From contig NZ_LTBC01000003.1 in NCBI RefSeq assembly GCF_001594015.1, positions 186,001-250,000 on the forward strand: 64,000 bases of DNA, written 5' to 3'. Under the pieces are notes generated by a model, which was given only the letters and a program-made list of their open reading frames with translations, did not search any database and was not told the DNA's origin. This document shows positions 9,192 through 17,949 of the stretch, one piece after another. How positions within the stretch are numbered: position 1 is the first letter of the stretch; every line of letters starts with the position of its first letter. This DNA is from Moorella mulderi DSM 14980. GTDB lineage: Bacteria > Bacillota > DSM-521 > Neomoorellales > Neomoorellaceae. Both the position numbers and the translations under genes were made by a program.

Positions 9192-9591
9192 GGCCCCTGA
9201 ACCTCTGCCAGGTCGACAACCACCCGGTCAATAGTCCCGTTAGACCCGGCGGCCTAACAGCTTCCTTTTCCTTTTCCACCAGGGACTGGAGGGGGTACAC
9301 CGTTACTTCCCCCGCCGTCGCTGCCACCGCAGGATAATCAGGCAGTTCCGCCAGTAAAACCGGAGCGCCTTCCCCCAGGCCGACCAGGAAATGCCTGTCA
9401 CCGCAGCGAATAACTGCCAGGCCGCTTTTACTGCTTAAAGGTAGTCTTTCCACCAGTTCCAGCTGTCCCGGCCCCACGGCTCTTCCCGTAGCCCGGCCCA
9501 GGCCAAAGCGAACCGTAGCATAGGCCAGGCCCAGGACCAGGGGTAAAAAGATTGCCAGCCGCAGTAAAGCCAGGACAAAATCGCGATCCAT
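9181..9591 (-). CDS. fliO: flagellar biosynthetic protein FliO/FliZ
   Basis: This is a 136-residue protein with one N-terminal membrane segment (about 8-28) followed by a small beta-rich cytoplasmic domain ([36 protein letters not shown]) typical of FliO. FliO helps the FliP ring assemble. Position between fliN and fliP supports the call. Confidence 0.9.
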   Translation of the reverse strand: MDRDFVLALLRLAIFLPLVLGLAYATVRFGLGRATGRAVGPGQLELVERLPLSSKSGLAVIRCGDRHFLVGLGEGAPVLLAELPDYPAVAATAGEVTVYPLQSLVEKEKEAVRPPGLTGLLTGWLSTWQRFRGHGD

Positions 9592-9593
9592 AC

Positions 9594-9968
9594 CTAGTCC
9601 TGCCCTTCTTTCTTTACGTCTGCCAGGTTGTTGATCCTGACACCAAAGGCATCGTTAATCACCACCACCTCTCCCGTGGCCAGCAGGATGCCATTGACCC
9701 TGACCTCCACCGCCTCGCCGGCCAGCTTGTTAAGGGTGATCAGGGACCCTTCCTTCAGCTCTAGGATCTCCTTCACCTTCAGGCGCGTCCGGCCCAGTTC
9801 CGTAACCAGGCGTAAAGGAACATCATCAATGCGGTCAAAGCTGGCCTTCACCCTGGCTACCGGGGCCGGCTGCAGGGGTGCAAAACGGGCTTTTTCAATG
9901 CGCGGCTGGTCCTCGCCGGCAGCCATGGCCTCTAAAAGCTTCTGGATCTCCTCGTCCGTCAAAGGCAT
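9594..9968 (-). CDS. fliN: motor switch protein FliN with a FliM-like N-terminal motif
   Basis: This 124-residue protein has a C-terminal SpoA/FliN domain (about 48-118, with DDVPLRLVTELGRTRLKVKE and GEVVVINDAFGVRI) of the C-ring. The first 15 residues contain LTDEEIQKLLEAM, which resembles the N-terminal CheY-P-binding motif of FliM (consensus LSQxEIDALL). In most Firmicutes fliM, fliY and cheY lie between fliL and fliO. Here this one gene fills that space, 12 bp from fliL. FliM may be encoded elsewhere. A merged role for this protein is inference. Confidence 0.92.
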   Translation of the reverse strand: MPLTDEEIQKLLEAMAAGEDQPRIEKARFAPLQPAPVARVKASFDRIDDVPLRLVTELGRTRLKVKEILELKEGSLITLNKLAGEAVEVRVNGILLATGEVVVINDAFGVRINNLADVKKEGQD

Positions 9969-9980
9969 AAAAAGACTCTC

Positions 9981-10484
9981 CTACTGGATGATAAATTCCT
10001 CAAAATAAAGGCCACGCACTTGGCCAGCAATCAGCTGCGAATTAATGGCCGTCAAGAGTTCTCGTTTCAGGGCATCTTCATTTTGCAGGTCATCGGTCTT
10101 CTTGCTGCGCAGCACCGAAATAATGGTATCGCGGATGCGGTAGAGTTTGTCATTGAGTTCGGTAGTCAATCTTGGATCACTGTACTCCAGGGTAATCTTT
10201 GAACGCAGGTAGCGGCGCAGGCCCGGGTCGGCCAGGTTGACAACAATGGGCTCCAGGCTCATTTTCTGCATATTCACTGGTACCTGATTGCCGGCCGTTG
10301 CTGCCGCCGTCAAGCTCTTGCTGCTGCCGCCAAAGAAAAAGTAGTAAACGTAACCGCCAATTAAAAGGAGTATCACCAGGAGTAAGGCAAGGATCAACCT
10401 GGGCCGGTTCTTCTTCTCTTTTTTTTCTGCTTCTTCTTTGGGGGGCACTTCTTCCACCTCTTTCTTTATTGCAGCTGTGTCCAT
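9981..10484 (-). CDS. fliL: basal-body-associated protein FliL
   Basis: This 167-residue single-pass membrane protein has a charged cytoplasmic tail (1-28), a membrane segment (about 29-51) and an extracellular FliL domain (MSLEPIVVNLADPGLRRYLR). FliL surrounds stator units and supports torque. It lies between motB and fliN. Confidence 0.94.
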   Translation of the reverse strand: MDTAAIKKEVEEVPPKEEAEKKEKKNRPRLILALLLVILLLIGGYVYYFFFGGSSKSLTAAATAGNQVPVNMQKMSLEPIVVNLADPGLRRYLRSKITLEYSDPRLTTELNDKLYRIRDTIISVLRSKKTDDLQNEDALKRELLTAINSQLIAGQVRGLYFEEFIIQ

Positions 10485-10501
10485 CTTCTTGCCAGAGCTT
10501 A

Positions 10502-11227
10502 TCAGGTGGTCCCTATCAGCAATACTACGCGCCGGTTTTCCGCCATATGCTCCGGGGTATCGTTGGGGTAAAGGGGACGGTATTCCCCATAACCTATAGC
10601 CACAAAACGCTCCGGTTTCAGGTGGTGTTCCTCAATAAAATAACGCACCACCCGGGCGGCCCGGGCCGTGGATAACTCCCAGTTGGTAGGAAACTGGATG
10701 GTATGGATGGGACGGTTATCCGTATAGCCTTCAACGCGCACCTCATTGGGTATCTGAGATAAAAGGCCTGATAGTTTGTCCAGCAACTTGATGGCTTCGG
10801 GTTTTAAATCCGCCCTCCCGGAATCAAAGAGGATACGCTCTTTGATGTCCAGGGCGATGCCCCGTTCCTCGTAGCGCACCTCAACCATGGACTCCAGGCC
10901 GTTGGCCGTCAGGAAGTTTTTGACCGTCTGGTAGGTCTCCATCATTTCCTGGGCCCGGGCCAGGGCGGCAGCTGCCTCCGGGGTTTCCAGCTTCTCGGGG
11001 TAGTCCGCCGGCGCCGGCTCTGTTTCCACGATAGGCGACACACCACCGTCCAGAATCCCCATTCCCTGGTAGGAAGCAATAAACTGCTGGAATTTTTGCT
11101 GGTTCAATACTGAAAAGGAAAAAAGGAGGACGAAAAAGACCACCAGCTGGGTCATGAGGTCGGAGTATGTAGTCATCCACGCCGGCGCGCCTTCTTCTAC
11201 CTTCTTTCGCTCCTTTTTGATGGCCAT
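10502..11227 (-). CDS. motB: flagellar stator protein MotB
   Basis: This 241-residue protein has one membrane helix near the N-terminus carrying the ion-binding aspartate (D23 in YSDLMTQL) and a C-terminal OmpA-type peptidoglycan-binding domain (about 125-241, with VEGYTDNRPI and LSTARAARVV). It pairs with MotA encoded upstream. The stator genes are embedded in the basal-body operon rather than standing apart as in B. subtilis. Confidence 0.95.
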   Translation of the reverse strand: MAIKKERKKVEEGAPAWMTTYSDLMTQLVVFFVLLFSFSVLNQQKFQQFIASYQGMGILDGGVSPIVETEPAPADYPEKLETPEAAAALARAQEMMETYQTVKNFLTANGLESMVEVRYEERGIALDIKERILFDSGRADLKPEAIKLLDKLSGLLSQIPNEVRVEGYTDNRPIHTIQFPTNWELSTARAARVVRYFIEEHHLKPERFVAIGYGEYRPLYPNDTPEHMAENRRVVLLIGTT

Positions 11228-11338
11228 GACTAACTCCTTCCCCTCCGGGTATCTCTGCCATCCCCGAAAGCCTGCCTTCCCCGCATTATCTCTCCTCCTG
11301 CTTAAATGTTTCCTTTACTCCTCCGGTTGAAATACCTC

Positions 11339-12154
11339 TTAAGTTCGCTGCCGGAATACTTCTTCCTGAGCTATTTCCGCTTCACCGGCTGGCTGGCGCC
11401 GGGGTTTGGGTGCCAGGAAGGAACGCAGGCGCTCTTCCAGGATGCGCGGGTTGACGCCGGACTGGATGGAGATGATGCCTTCCAGCATCATCTGGTGTAG
11501 CATCATTTCCTGTTCGCTGCGCAGGCTGAGTTTCCCCGCCAGGGGGAGGAAAATCATATAGGCCATGATAGCGCCGTAAAACGTGGTGATCAGGGCCAGG
11601 GCCATGCTGGGACCCAGGGTTTCCGGTTTATCCAGCTTGGCCAGCATCTGCACCAGGCCAATGAGGGTGCCGATCAAGCCAAAAGAAGGAGCCAGGTTGC
11701 CCCAGGTTTTAAAGATGCCCTGGCCAATCTCATGGCGGCGGGCCATGTAGGCCATGTCTGTCTCCAGGATCTCCCGGATCATCTCCGGCTCCATGGCGTC
11801 AACCATCATCTGGATGCCTTTGCTAAAAAAGGGATCATTCAGGCGGTTGGCGTCATCCTCCAGGGCGAGCAACCCTTCCCGCCTGGCCTTGCGGGCCAGC
11901 TCGCCAAAGAGTTCGATGAGTTCTTCGGGGTCCATAAGATCGGTGGTAAAGGCCTGTTTTACCGTACCAAAGACGTTTTTAACGTCCTGGAAGCTGAAAT
12001 TAATCAGGACAGCGGCAAAGGACCCCCCTAGCGTCACCATCAGAGAAGGGATATTCAAGAAGAGTTTGGGGTTACCACCCATGACCAGGGCCCCACCCAT
12101 AAGGCCAATGCCGGCGATAATTCCGGCCACCGTCATGTAGTCAATGCGCCGCAA
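11339..12154 (-). CDS. motA: flagellar stator protein MotA
   Basis: This 271-residue protein has four membrane segments and the cytoplasmic loop of MotA/PomA (GNLAPSFGLIGTLIGLVQML and LITTFYGAIMAYMIFLPLAGKL). With MotB it forms the ion-driven stator, and its loop contacts FliG. It starts 3 bp after flbD and is followed after 111 bp by motB. Confidence 0.96.
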   Translation of the reverse strand: MRRIDYMTVAGIIAGIGLMGGALVMGGNPKLFLNIPSLMVTLGGSFAAVLINFSFQDVKNVFGTVKQAFTTDLMDPEELIELFGELARKARREGLLALEDDANRLNDPFFSKGIQMMVDAMEPEMIREILETDMAYMARRHEIGQGIFKTWGNLAPSFGLIGTLIGLVQMLAKLDKPETLGPSMALALITTFYGAIMAYMIFLPLAGKLSLRSEQEMMLHQMMLEGIISIQSGVNPRILEERLRSFLAPKPRRQPAGEAEIAQEEVFRQRT

Positions 12155-12157
12155 CCT

Positions 12158-12367
12158 TTATTTCACCTCATCCTGGGAACTTGCCTGCTGGAGGATCTGG
12201 CGCCGGTAGGCAATTACCCGGGCTATAATTTCATCTACCGTCTGGGTTACTAAAACCTTTTTACCGCTGGTAAGGGTAATGACTGTTTCGGGAACACTCT
12301 CGAGGCGCTCGATGAGTTCGGCATTGAGGATTATCTCCCGCCTGTCCAGGGTGGTGACCTTGATCAT
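12158..12367 (-). CDS. flbD: flagellar protein FlbD (SwrD family)
   Basis: This small protein of 69 residues (MIKVTTLDRREIILNAELIE at the start) matches the FlbD/SwrD family found beside flgE and stator genes. SwrD raises flagellar torque in B. subtilis. The frame is open upstream to 12553, but the ATG at 12367 follows a strong GAAGGAGGG ribosome site and gives the normal length. Confidence 0.92.
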   Translation of the reverse strand: MIKVTTLDRREIILNAELIERLESVPETVITLTSGKKVLVTQTVDEIIARVIAYRRQILQQASSQDEVK

Positions 12368-12767
12368 ATGCCTTGCCGCCCTCCTTCGAAAAGAACTTAT
12401 CACCGGTTGGCTTTGTCTGGCTCGCTCCGTGGTCCTCGCGGAGCGCCCAGCACTCAACTCGTTTGTAATAGGTGTCTCTTCGCAACAAAACCGTTGCGAG
12501 TTGAGTGCTGGGTCAGCCTCGGGCTCGGGCGGGGTTCCCGGCCTATTCGGCATCCTTGCCTCAGAGGCCGGCCTCGGACCTCCTGTCCTCGGCCCCGCCC
12601 TCGCTCCTCGGCTTCGCCAGGGCCGCTTAGCCGCTCAGACCAAGTCGCTCGCTTCAGACAAATGCCAGCCCGGAATTTTCATGCTCTCGATGGTTGCAGC
12701 TCCCCGCCATGAGTGGCTCCTTCGAAAATAACGCTTTACAGTCACTACTGTCTCTAAGGCGAAAAGA
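12368..12767. repeat. 400 bp non-coding insert with direct and inverted repeats between flgE and flbD
   Basis: No credible gene is seen. The sequence CTCCTTCGAAAA occurs at 12381-12392, inside the flbD ribosome-site region, and again at 12717-12728, as a direct repeat bounding about 325 bp. Inside lies a perfect 16 bp inverted repeat, CCCAGCACTCAACTCG (12446-12461) and CGAGTTGAGTGCTGGG (12497-12512). A competing hairpin CGCAAC/GTTGCG (12481-12498) overlaps the second arm. GCTCCG/CGGAGC (12424-12444) could also pair. This looks like an inserted element that duplicated the flbD leader, or a structured RNA. Confidence 0.65.
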
Positions 12768-13631
12768 CTAGCGCTTCAGGTTCACCAGTTCCTGGAGCAT
12801 CTGGTCGGAAACGGTAATGGTCCGGGCGTTGGCCTGGAAGCCGCGCTCGGTGATGATCATGTCGGTAAACTCCTGGGCCAGGTCAACGTTGGACATCTCC
12901 AGGGCCGAGGGGATGATGGAGGTGTTGGCCAAACCCTTACTACTATCTTCCGGCGTCCCCGTATTTTCCGTCCCAGCACTACTAGTTTTCATGTAAAGGT
13001 TCTGGCCTAATTTTTCCAGGCCTGCCGGGTTGTTAAATTTGGAAATAGTAATTACCCCAGCTACTTGGGTAGCACCATTACTATCGACATACCGTACTAC
13101 ACCCGTTTTATCAATACTATAACTTTGAGAGGTAGCTGGGACGTTTATTTTCTTTTCATTTGTCCCAGGAGTTACCTTTCCGGTAGTTGTATCTACGTTA
13201 GCATCGTAACCAATTACATATAAACCATCGGCGGTCACCAGGTCGCCATTATTATCGAAGTGAAAAGCTCCTGCGCGGGTATAATATACTGGGGTATTTG
13301 AGTCTTCTGGGTTAGCACTAACCCTAAAAAAACCATCTCCCTGGATCATCAAGTCCGTCCCATTCCCTGTTGAAGCAGCAGCGCCCTGGGTGTGGACGAC
13401 ATCAATACTATTAAGAGTAACGCCTAAGCCTATTTGTTGGGGATTGGTTCCGCCAGTTCCTGTACCGCCGGCGGAACCGCCGCGCAAGGTCTGGTAGAAG
13501 ACGTCCTTAAAAGTCACCGTGCTCCGCTTGAAGCCCACGGTATTGACGTTGGCGATGTTGTCGGCGATGACATCCATGCGCAGCTGGTGGGTACGTAGTC
13601 CGGAAACACCGGAAAAAAGCGAACGCATCAT
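12768..13631 (-). CDS. flgE: flagellar hook protein FlgE
   Basis: This 287-residue protein has the N-terminal flagellar rod/hook signature (SGLRTHQLRMDVIADNIANV) and the C-terminal helix (SNVDLAQEFTDMIITERGFQ). The central part is lower in GC than its neighbours and Asn/Thr/Gly-rich, as expected for surface-exposed hook domains. Position after flgD and the small flagellar operon gene supports FlgE rather than FlgG. It is short for a hook protein but near the Bacillus size. Confidence 0.9.
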   Translation of the reverse strand: MMRSLFSGVSGLRTHQLRMDVIADNIANVNTVGFKRSTVTFKDVFYQTLRGGSAGGTGTGGTNPQQIGLGVTLNSIDVVHTQGAAASTGNGTDLMIQGDGFFRVSANPEDSNTPVYYTRAGAFHFDNNGDLVTADGLYVIGYDANVDTTTGKVTPGTNEKKINVPATSQSYSIDKTGVVRYVDSNGATQVAGVITISKFNNPAGLEKLGQNLYMKTSSAGTENTGTPEDSSKGLANTSIIPSALEMSNVDLAQEFTDMIITERGFQANARTITVSDQMLQELVNLKR

Positions 13632-13703
13632 GGTAAATTCCCCCTTTTTTACGGGCCGCCTCTGTCAGTCGGCAGCCCCGGGCCTCCCCGCCGGGGTCCG
13701 GCC

Positions 13704-14078
13704 CTACAGTAAAACGGCGCTGTCAATATTGGTAAAAACGTTCTCCCGCAGTTCCTGCCTGCTGGCCGCCGTGATGACCGTGCGGTTCTTAATGCTGACC
13801 ACCAGGGCCAGGTCGTCCAGTAGGACCAGAGACTCCCGGGCACCTTTACCGGCGGCCTTGTTCACACCCTGCTCCAGGCGGACCATTTGCTCCGGTGAGA
13901 GATTTATCTTCCGGCTTTCCAGGCGCTCGCTGGCGTGGCGGGAAAACTTCAGGCCCGCCAGTTTTTCATTAAAGATTGCCTGGAAATCCTGACCTGGCTT
14001 CACCCCGGCTGCCGGCGGTTTAGCTGCCGGGGCAACCGGCGGTGTCAAGGCCTGCCACTCGATGCGGTTCAAAAGCAA
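13704..14078 (-). CDS. small conserved flagellar operon protein
   Basis: This 124-residue protein has the pattern of the uncharacterised 'flagellar operon protein' family found between flgD and flgE in Gram-positives (HASERLESRKINLSPEQMVR and SIKNRTVITAASRQELRENV). No catalytic motif is evident. Its constant place next to the hook genes suggests a hook-assembly role, which is inference. Confidence 0.85.
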   Translation of the reverse strand: MLLNRIEWQALTPPVAPAAKPPAAGVKPGQDFQAIFNEKLAGLKFSRHASERLESRKINLSPEQMVRLEQGVNKAAGKGARESLVLLDDLALVVSIKNRTVITAASRQELRENVFTNIDSAVLL

Positions 14079-14153
14079 TCACCTACCCTTTATGCCAGTT
14101 CCAATTATTAACAAACTCCAGTAGAACCCTTTTGACCGGCCAGGGGCAGGTAC

Positions 14154-14591
14154 TTAACTGGCAGGCTCCGTCTGGGCTGGAGTTGCCGGCATAGCTACTT
14201 CCGCAATGGCCTGCAAAGGCACCTGCTGCCCACCGACCAGGAGCATGACCCCCTCTGCTGTCCAGCTAACTTTACTCACCGTTCCCATTAAGGTCTGGTC
14301 GTCAACCACGGCCGTCACTTCTTTGCCAATCAGGCTTACCGCCTGAAGCATCATGGTCTCCTGCAGTTCTTGCCGGACCAGGTTGAAGCTCTCGTTAAGA
14401 TTATTCATCTGCTCCAGGGCACTGAACTGGGCCATCTGGGCGATAAACTCAGTGTTGCTCATGGGGTTCAAGGGATCCTGGCTGCGCAGCTGAGCTGCCA
14501 GGAGCTTCAGGAAATCATCCTTACCCAGGCTCTTTGGGGTTACGGTGGCGGTTGTCCCCGACCCGGTAGCTGTCACACTGCTGGCGTTCAC
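14154..14591 (-). CDS. flgD: hook capping/scaffold protein FlgD
   Basis: This 145-residue protein carries the FlgD N-terminal signature (KDDFLKLLAAQLRSQDPLNP and NTEFIAQMAQFSALEQM) and a short beta domain. It lacks the longer C-terminal domains of proteobacterial FlgD, which is usual for Firmicutes. FlgD caps the growing hook. It lies between fliK and the small operon gene. Confidence 0.95.
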   Translation of the reverse strand: MNASSVTATGSGTTATVTPKSLGKDDFLKLLAAQLRSQDPLNPMSNTEFIAQMAQFSALEQMNNLNESFNLVRQELQETMMLQAVSLIGKEVTAVVDDQTLMGTVSKVSWTAEGVMLLVGGQQVPLQAIAEVAMPATPAQTEPAS

Positions 14592-14653
14592 CGGCTAATC
14601 CCTCCTTTGTAGATACTACGTACTCTCGTTTTCTCGCGTTCGCCTGGCATTTA

Positions 14654-16141
14654 CTATGCCAGAAAATCCAGGCGGTACCAGGAGGCAGGAACTGTTTCCT
14701 TTTCCTCGTGTCCTGCCCAGCCCGGCGTTCCCCGGTGCCAGCCCGGTGATCCCCGGCTCTGTTCGCCGCGATCCCCGGCCTGAGAACCGCTGCCGGGTCC
14801 TTCACCGCCCACCTGGACCTGGACCTGGTCCAGGCGTAAACCCTGCTGGGCTACGGCCTGGCGCATTTCCGGCACTGCCGCCTGGAGGGCCCGGGCGGCT
14901 TCGCTGTTTTCTACCAGCAGGTGCAGGACCAGCCGGCTTCCTTCCAGGGACGCCCTGAGCTTCATATTCCCCAGGCTTTCCGGCTGGAGCTGGATTTCCA
15001 GTTCCTGCTGGCTGCCGGACCGGCTCATCCTGGCTGCGGCCAGGACGGCGGCCATAACCTCAGGCGTGTTGCTTACAGGTAATGCCGCCCCGCCGGCCTG
15101 CTGGCCTATCCCCGGGAAGAGGGCACTAAAGCTTACCTGTCCGGCCGCCATGCTGCCGTTGCCGGTTATCCCCGGCCCACCGGCAGTCCTGGATCCCCTT
15201 TGGCCTCCGGTATGGTTCCTGTCCGGGCCGGGATTAGCCGGGTTAAGGATATTCCCTGGAGCTCCGGCCTGGTCCCCGGCTTCCTGGGAAAATAGCTTGC
15301 CGCCGTTTTTAGCCTGGCCCTGTACTTCGGGTACCCCTTGCCGGAAACTACCCTTGCTGCCAGCGGCCCTTAAGCCAGACGTGGTCCCCGGGCTAAGGCC
15401 ATAGGCCGGCAGGCCGGCTCCCTTTTCTAAGAGTACACCTTCCGGAGTAAGGCTAACCTCATTCCCCGCTGCCCCAGGGATAGTCGCGGTAGTTAAGACC
15501 GCCTGTCCTTCCCCGGCAACCGCAGTAACCACTTCTTTACCACGGGTCACCGTGACAGTTGTTGCAGGTAACCTGCCTGTGACAGCATCAAGGCCGGCTG
15601 TTTTCTGGCCTAATCGATTAGCAGCCTCTGCCGCTGCTCCGGTATCCGCTGGGATGTTGGCCCGGTGAAATTTATTTGCCCTGGTGGCGGAAACAGCCTC
15701 TTTCCCAGCAGCTTCGCCAGGTTTGCCAGCCGGGTCTTTAGTCCCTTGCTGTCCCTCCGGGGCTTTATCCTGCTTAACGGCAGCAGCCTGGTTTTCCCCT
15801 TGTTCCTGGGAGTTCACCCCGGGCGGTGTCCGGTCTACACCGGCAGCCTCCCGGCCTGCTCCGCGTACCTGCTGGCCCGCCCGGTCATCCGGCCCGGTAG
15901 CGGCCGCTTCCCGGCCAGCGCCGTCAGGCCTTACAGTATCTACCTTTTCCCGGGCTGCCGTTTCTCGCCGGCCCTCACCTTTCCCGGACAGTTCCTGCCT
16001 GCCGGCAAATTGGGTTAAGCCAGGCCGCTGCAGCAGGCCGGCCAGGTAAAGGGTAAAATCGCTTCTTTCTCCTGAACCCCAATCCCGTTCCCGGACCGGG
16101 GCTTCCCAGCCGGCAGTCCTTGTTACAGCCTGTACGGTCAT
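14654..16141 (-). CDS. fliK: hook-length control protein FliK
   Basis: This 495-residue protein has a long, low-complexity Gly/Ala/Pro/Gln-rich N-terminal part and a conserved C-terminal Flg_hook domain (about 375-465, with LEIQLQPESLGNMKLRASLE and LQAAVPEMRQAVAQQGL). FliK measures hook length and triggers the FlhB specificity switch. It lies between fliJ and flgD. Confidence 0.93.
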   Translation of the reverse strand: MTVQAVTRTAGWEAPVRERDWGSGERSDFTLYLAGLLQRPGLTQFAGRQELSGKGEGRRETAAREKVDTVRPDGAGREAAATGPDDRAGQQVRGAGREAAGVDRTPPGVNSQEQGENQAAAVKQDKAPEGQQGTKDPAGKPGEAAGKEAVSATRANKFHRANIPADTGAAAEAANRLGQKTAGLDAVTGRLPATTVTVTRGKEVVTAVAGEGQAVLTTATIPGAAGNEVSLTPEGVLLEKGAGLPAYGLSPGTTSGLRAAGSKGSFRQGVPEVQGQAKNGGKLFSQEAGDQAGAPGNILNPANPGPDRNHTGGQRGSRTAGGPGITGNGSMAAGQVSFSALFPGIGQQAGGAALPVSNTPEVMAAVLAAARMSRSGSQQELEIQLQPESLGNMKLRASLEGSRLVLHLLVENSEAARALQAAVPEMRQAVAQQGLRLDQVQVQVGGEGPGSGSQAGDRGEQSRGSPGWHRGTPGWAGHEEKETVPASWYRLDFLA

Positions 16142-16180
16142 TTTTTCACCCCCTTTCGCCGAAGTGTATCATTGCTAAGG

Positions 16181-16615
16181 TTATTCACCTGAGCGGCGAT
16201 AGAAACGACTACCTGCTGCCTCATCTATTTCCTTTTGTTCCTGCCGGGCCAGGTTGTACTGGTAGATGGCCAGCTGGCGGTCGCGCAGGCGGTCCAGGAC
16301 TTTCCGCTCCTGCATGGCCACCTGCACCTGGTCGCATTTTTCCCTGACTACCAGCCGGGCCCGGGCCACCTTTTCCTGCTGGCCGGCAATGCGGCTGTCC
16401 AGGGCCTCGAGCCAGGTTGCTTCCCGGAGCAAATCGTCTGCCGCTAACGCCCCCTGAATGGCCGGACAGCTGGCCCGGAGCTGCCGGTAATGGTGCAGGC
16501 GGATCTCTTCTTCTTCCTGGTGGCGGCGGGCTGCGGCCAGCTGCAGTTTAAGCTGTTCCTCCAGGGATGCCTTGTAGGAATGTACCTTTTCCAGGGAAAA
16601 GCGGAAACCACCCAC
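16181..16615 (-). CDS. fliJ: flagellar export chaperone FliJ
   Basis: This 144-residue protein is almost entirely coiled coil, with heptad patterns and many Gln/Arg/Glu. It begins with FRFSLEKVHSYKASLEEQLK, typical of FliJ. FliJ forms the stalk of the FliH-FliI ATPase complex. It lies 23 bp after fliI. Confidence 0.9.
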   Translation of the reverse strand: MGGFRFSLEKVHSYKASLEEQLKLQLAAARRHQEEEEIRLHHYRQLRASCPAIQGALAADDLLREATWLEALDSRIAGQQEKVARARLVVREKCDQVQVAMQERKVLDRLRDRQLAIYQYNLARQEQKEIDEAAGSRFYRRSGE

Positions 16616-16638
16616 CGGGCAACGCCTCCGAAAATTTC

Positions 16639-17949
16639 TTAACTGAAAATGGCCGTCAAGGCTGCCAGGGTATCGTCAAAATCGCAGTATTCATCCATGC
16701 CCTGGCGCAGGAAAGCCTGGATGGCGTCATAATATTTCAAGGCCGCGTCTACCTGGGGGTTAGACCCCTGCTGGTAGGCGCCAATCTCGATTAAATCGGC
16801 TGCCTCCTGGTAGGCAGCCATGAGGTCGCGTAAGTATCCGGCCTTTGCCTGTTGCTCCCGTGAGGTAATCTCCGGCATAAGGCGGCTGATGCTCTGCAGG
16901 ACGTCAATGGCCGGGTAATGATTGCGGGCCGCCAGTTTCCGGGACAGGACAATATGGCCGTCCAGGAGACCGCGCACGGTATCGGCCACCGGCTCGTTCA
17001 TATCATCGCCCTCGACCAGTACCGTGTACAGGCCGGTAATAGAACCCTTCGCCCCGTTGCCGGCCCTTTCCACCAGCCGGGGCAAGGAAGCAAACACCGA
17101 AGGGGTATAGCCCCTGGTAGCCGGCGGCTCGCCAATGGCCAGGCCTACCTCCCGCTGGGCAATGGCAAAGCGGGTGAGGGAGTCCATCATCAAGAGGACG
17201 TTTTGCCCCTGATCGCGGAAATACTCGGCAATAGCCGTTGCTGTAAAGGCTCCCTTAATGCGTACCAGGGCCGGCTGGTCGGAAGTAGCGACCACTACCA
17301 CCGAACGGGACAGACCTTCCGGCCCCAGGTCGCCTTCGATAAAGTCCCTCACCTCCCGGCCCCGCTCGCCAATAAGGGCAATGACATTGATATCGGCTGT
17401 GCTGTGGCGGGCAATCATCCCCAGGAGGGTGCTCTTGCCCACCCCGCTGCCGGCAAAGATGCCCACCCGCTGGCCGCAGCCGCAGGTGAGAAGGGCGTCG
17501 ATGGCCTTGATCCCGGTGGCCAGGATTTCTTTAATCCGCCGCCGCGCCAGGGGATGGGGAGGGGGGTTGTTGACCGGCTGGAGATCGCTACCCACAAGGG
17601 GCCTGCCATCCAGCGGTCGGCCCAGGCCGTCCAGCACCCGGCCCATGAGACCGCGGCCCACCGGGATGAGGTGCCCATGGCCGGCCGCCATCACCCGGCA
17701 GCCGGGTCCAATGCCCTCCAGTTCCCCCAGGGGCATGAGGAGGGTCACTTCCTCCCGGAAGCCAACTACCTCGGCCACAATGGGCGCCGTGCCGTTGTTA
17801 TAAATATAACAGAGTTCGCCCACGGCAGCCTTGAGGCCCCGGGCTTCAATGGTCAAGCCGGTCACCCGGGTAACTTTGCCCCCCCGGCGCCACAGGCTGG
17901 CTGTTGCCAGGCGTTGCCGGTAGGTAGTGAGGTCGGGGGCCAGGCTCAC
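16639..17949 (-). CDS. fliI: flagellum-specific ATPase FliI
   Basis: This 436-residue protein is the F1-beta-like ATPase of the export apparatus. The Walker A motif GSGVGKST is at 167-174, followed by LIGERGREVRDFIEGDLG, and a Walker B-type LLMMDSLTRFA segment. Length is typical. Its start overlaps the end of fliH by 4 bp. Confidence 0.97.
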   Translation of the reverse strand: MSLAPDLTTYRQRLATASLWRRGGKVTRVTGLTIEARGLKAAVGELCYIYNNGTAPIVAEVVGFREEVTLLMPLGELEGIGPGCRVMAAGHGHLIPVGRGLMGRVLDGLGRPLDGRPLVGSDLQPVNNPPPHPLARRRIKEILATGIKAIDALLTCGCGQRVGIFAGSGVGKSTLLGMIARHSTADINVIALIGERGREVRDFIEGDLGPEGLSRSVVVVATSDQPALVRIKGAFTATAIAEYFRDQGQNVLLMMDSLTRFAIAQREVGLAIGEPPATRGYTPSVFASLPRLVERAGNGAKGSITGLYTVLVEGDDMNEPVADTVRGLLDGHIVLSRKLAARNHYPAIDVLQSISRLMPEITSREQQAKAGYLRDLMAAYQEAADLIEIGAYQQGSNPQVDAALKYYDAIQAFLRQGMDEYCDFDDTLAALTAIFS

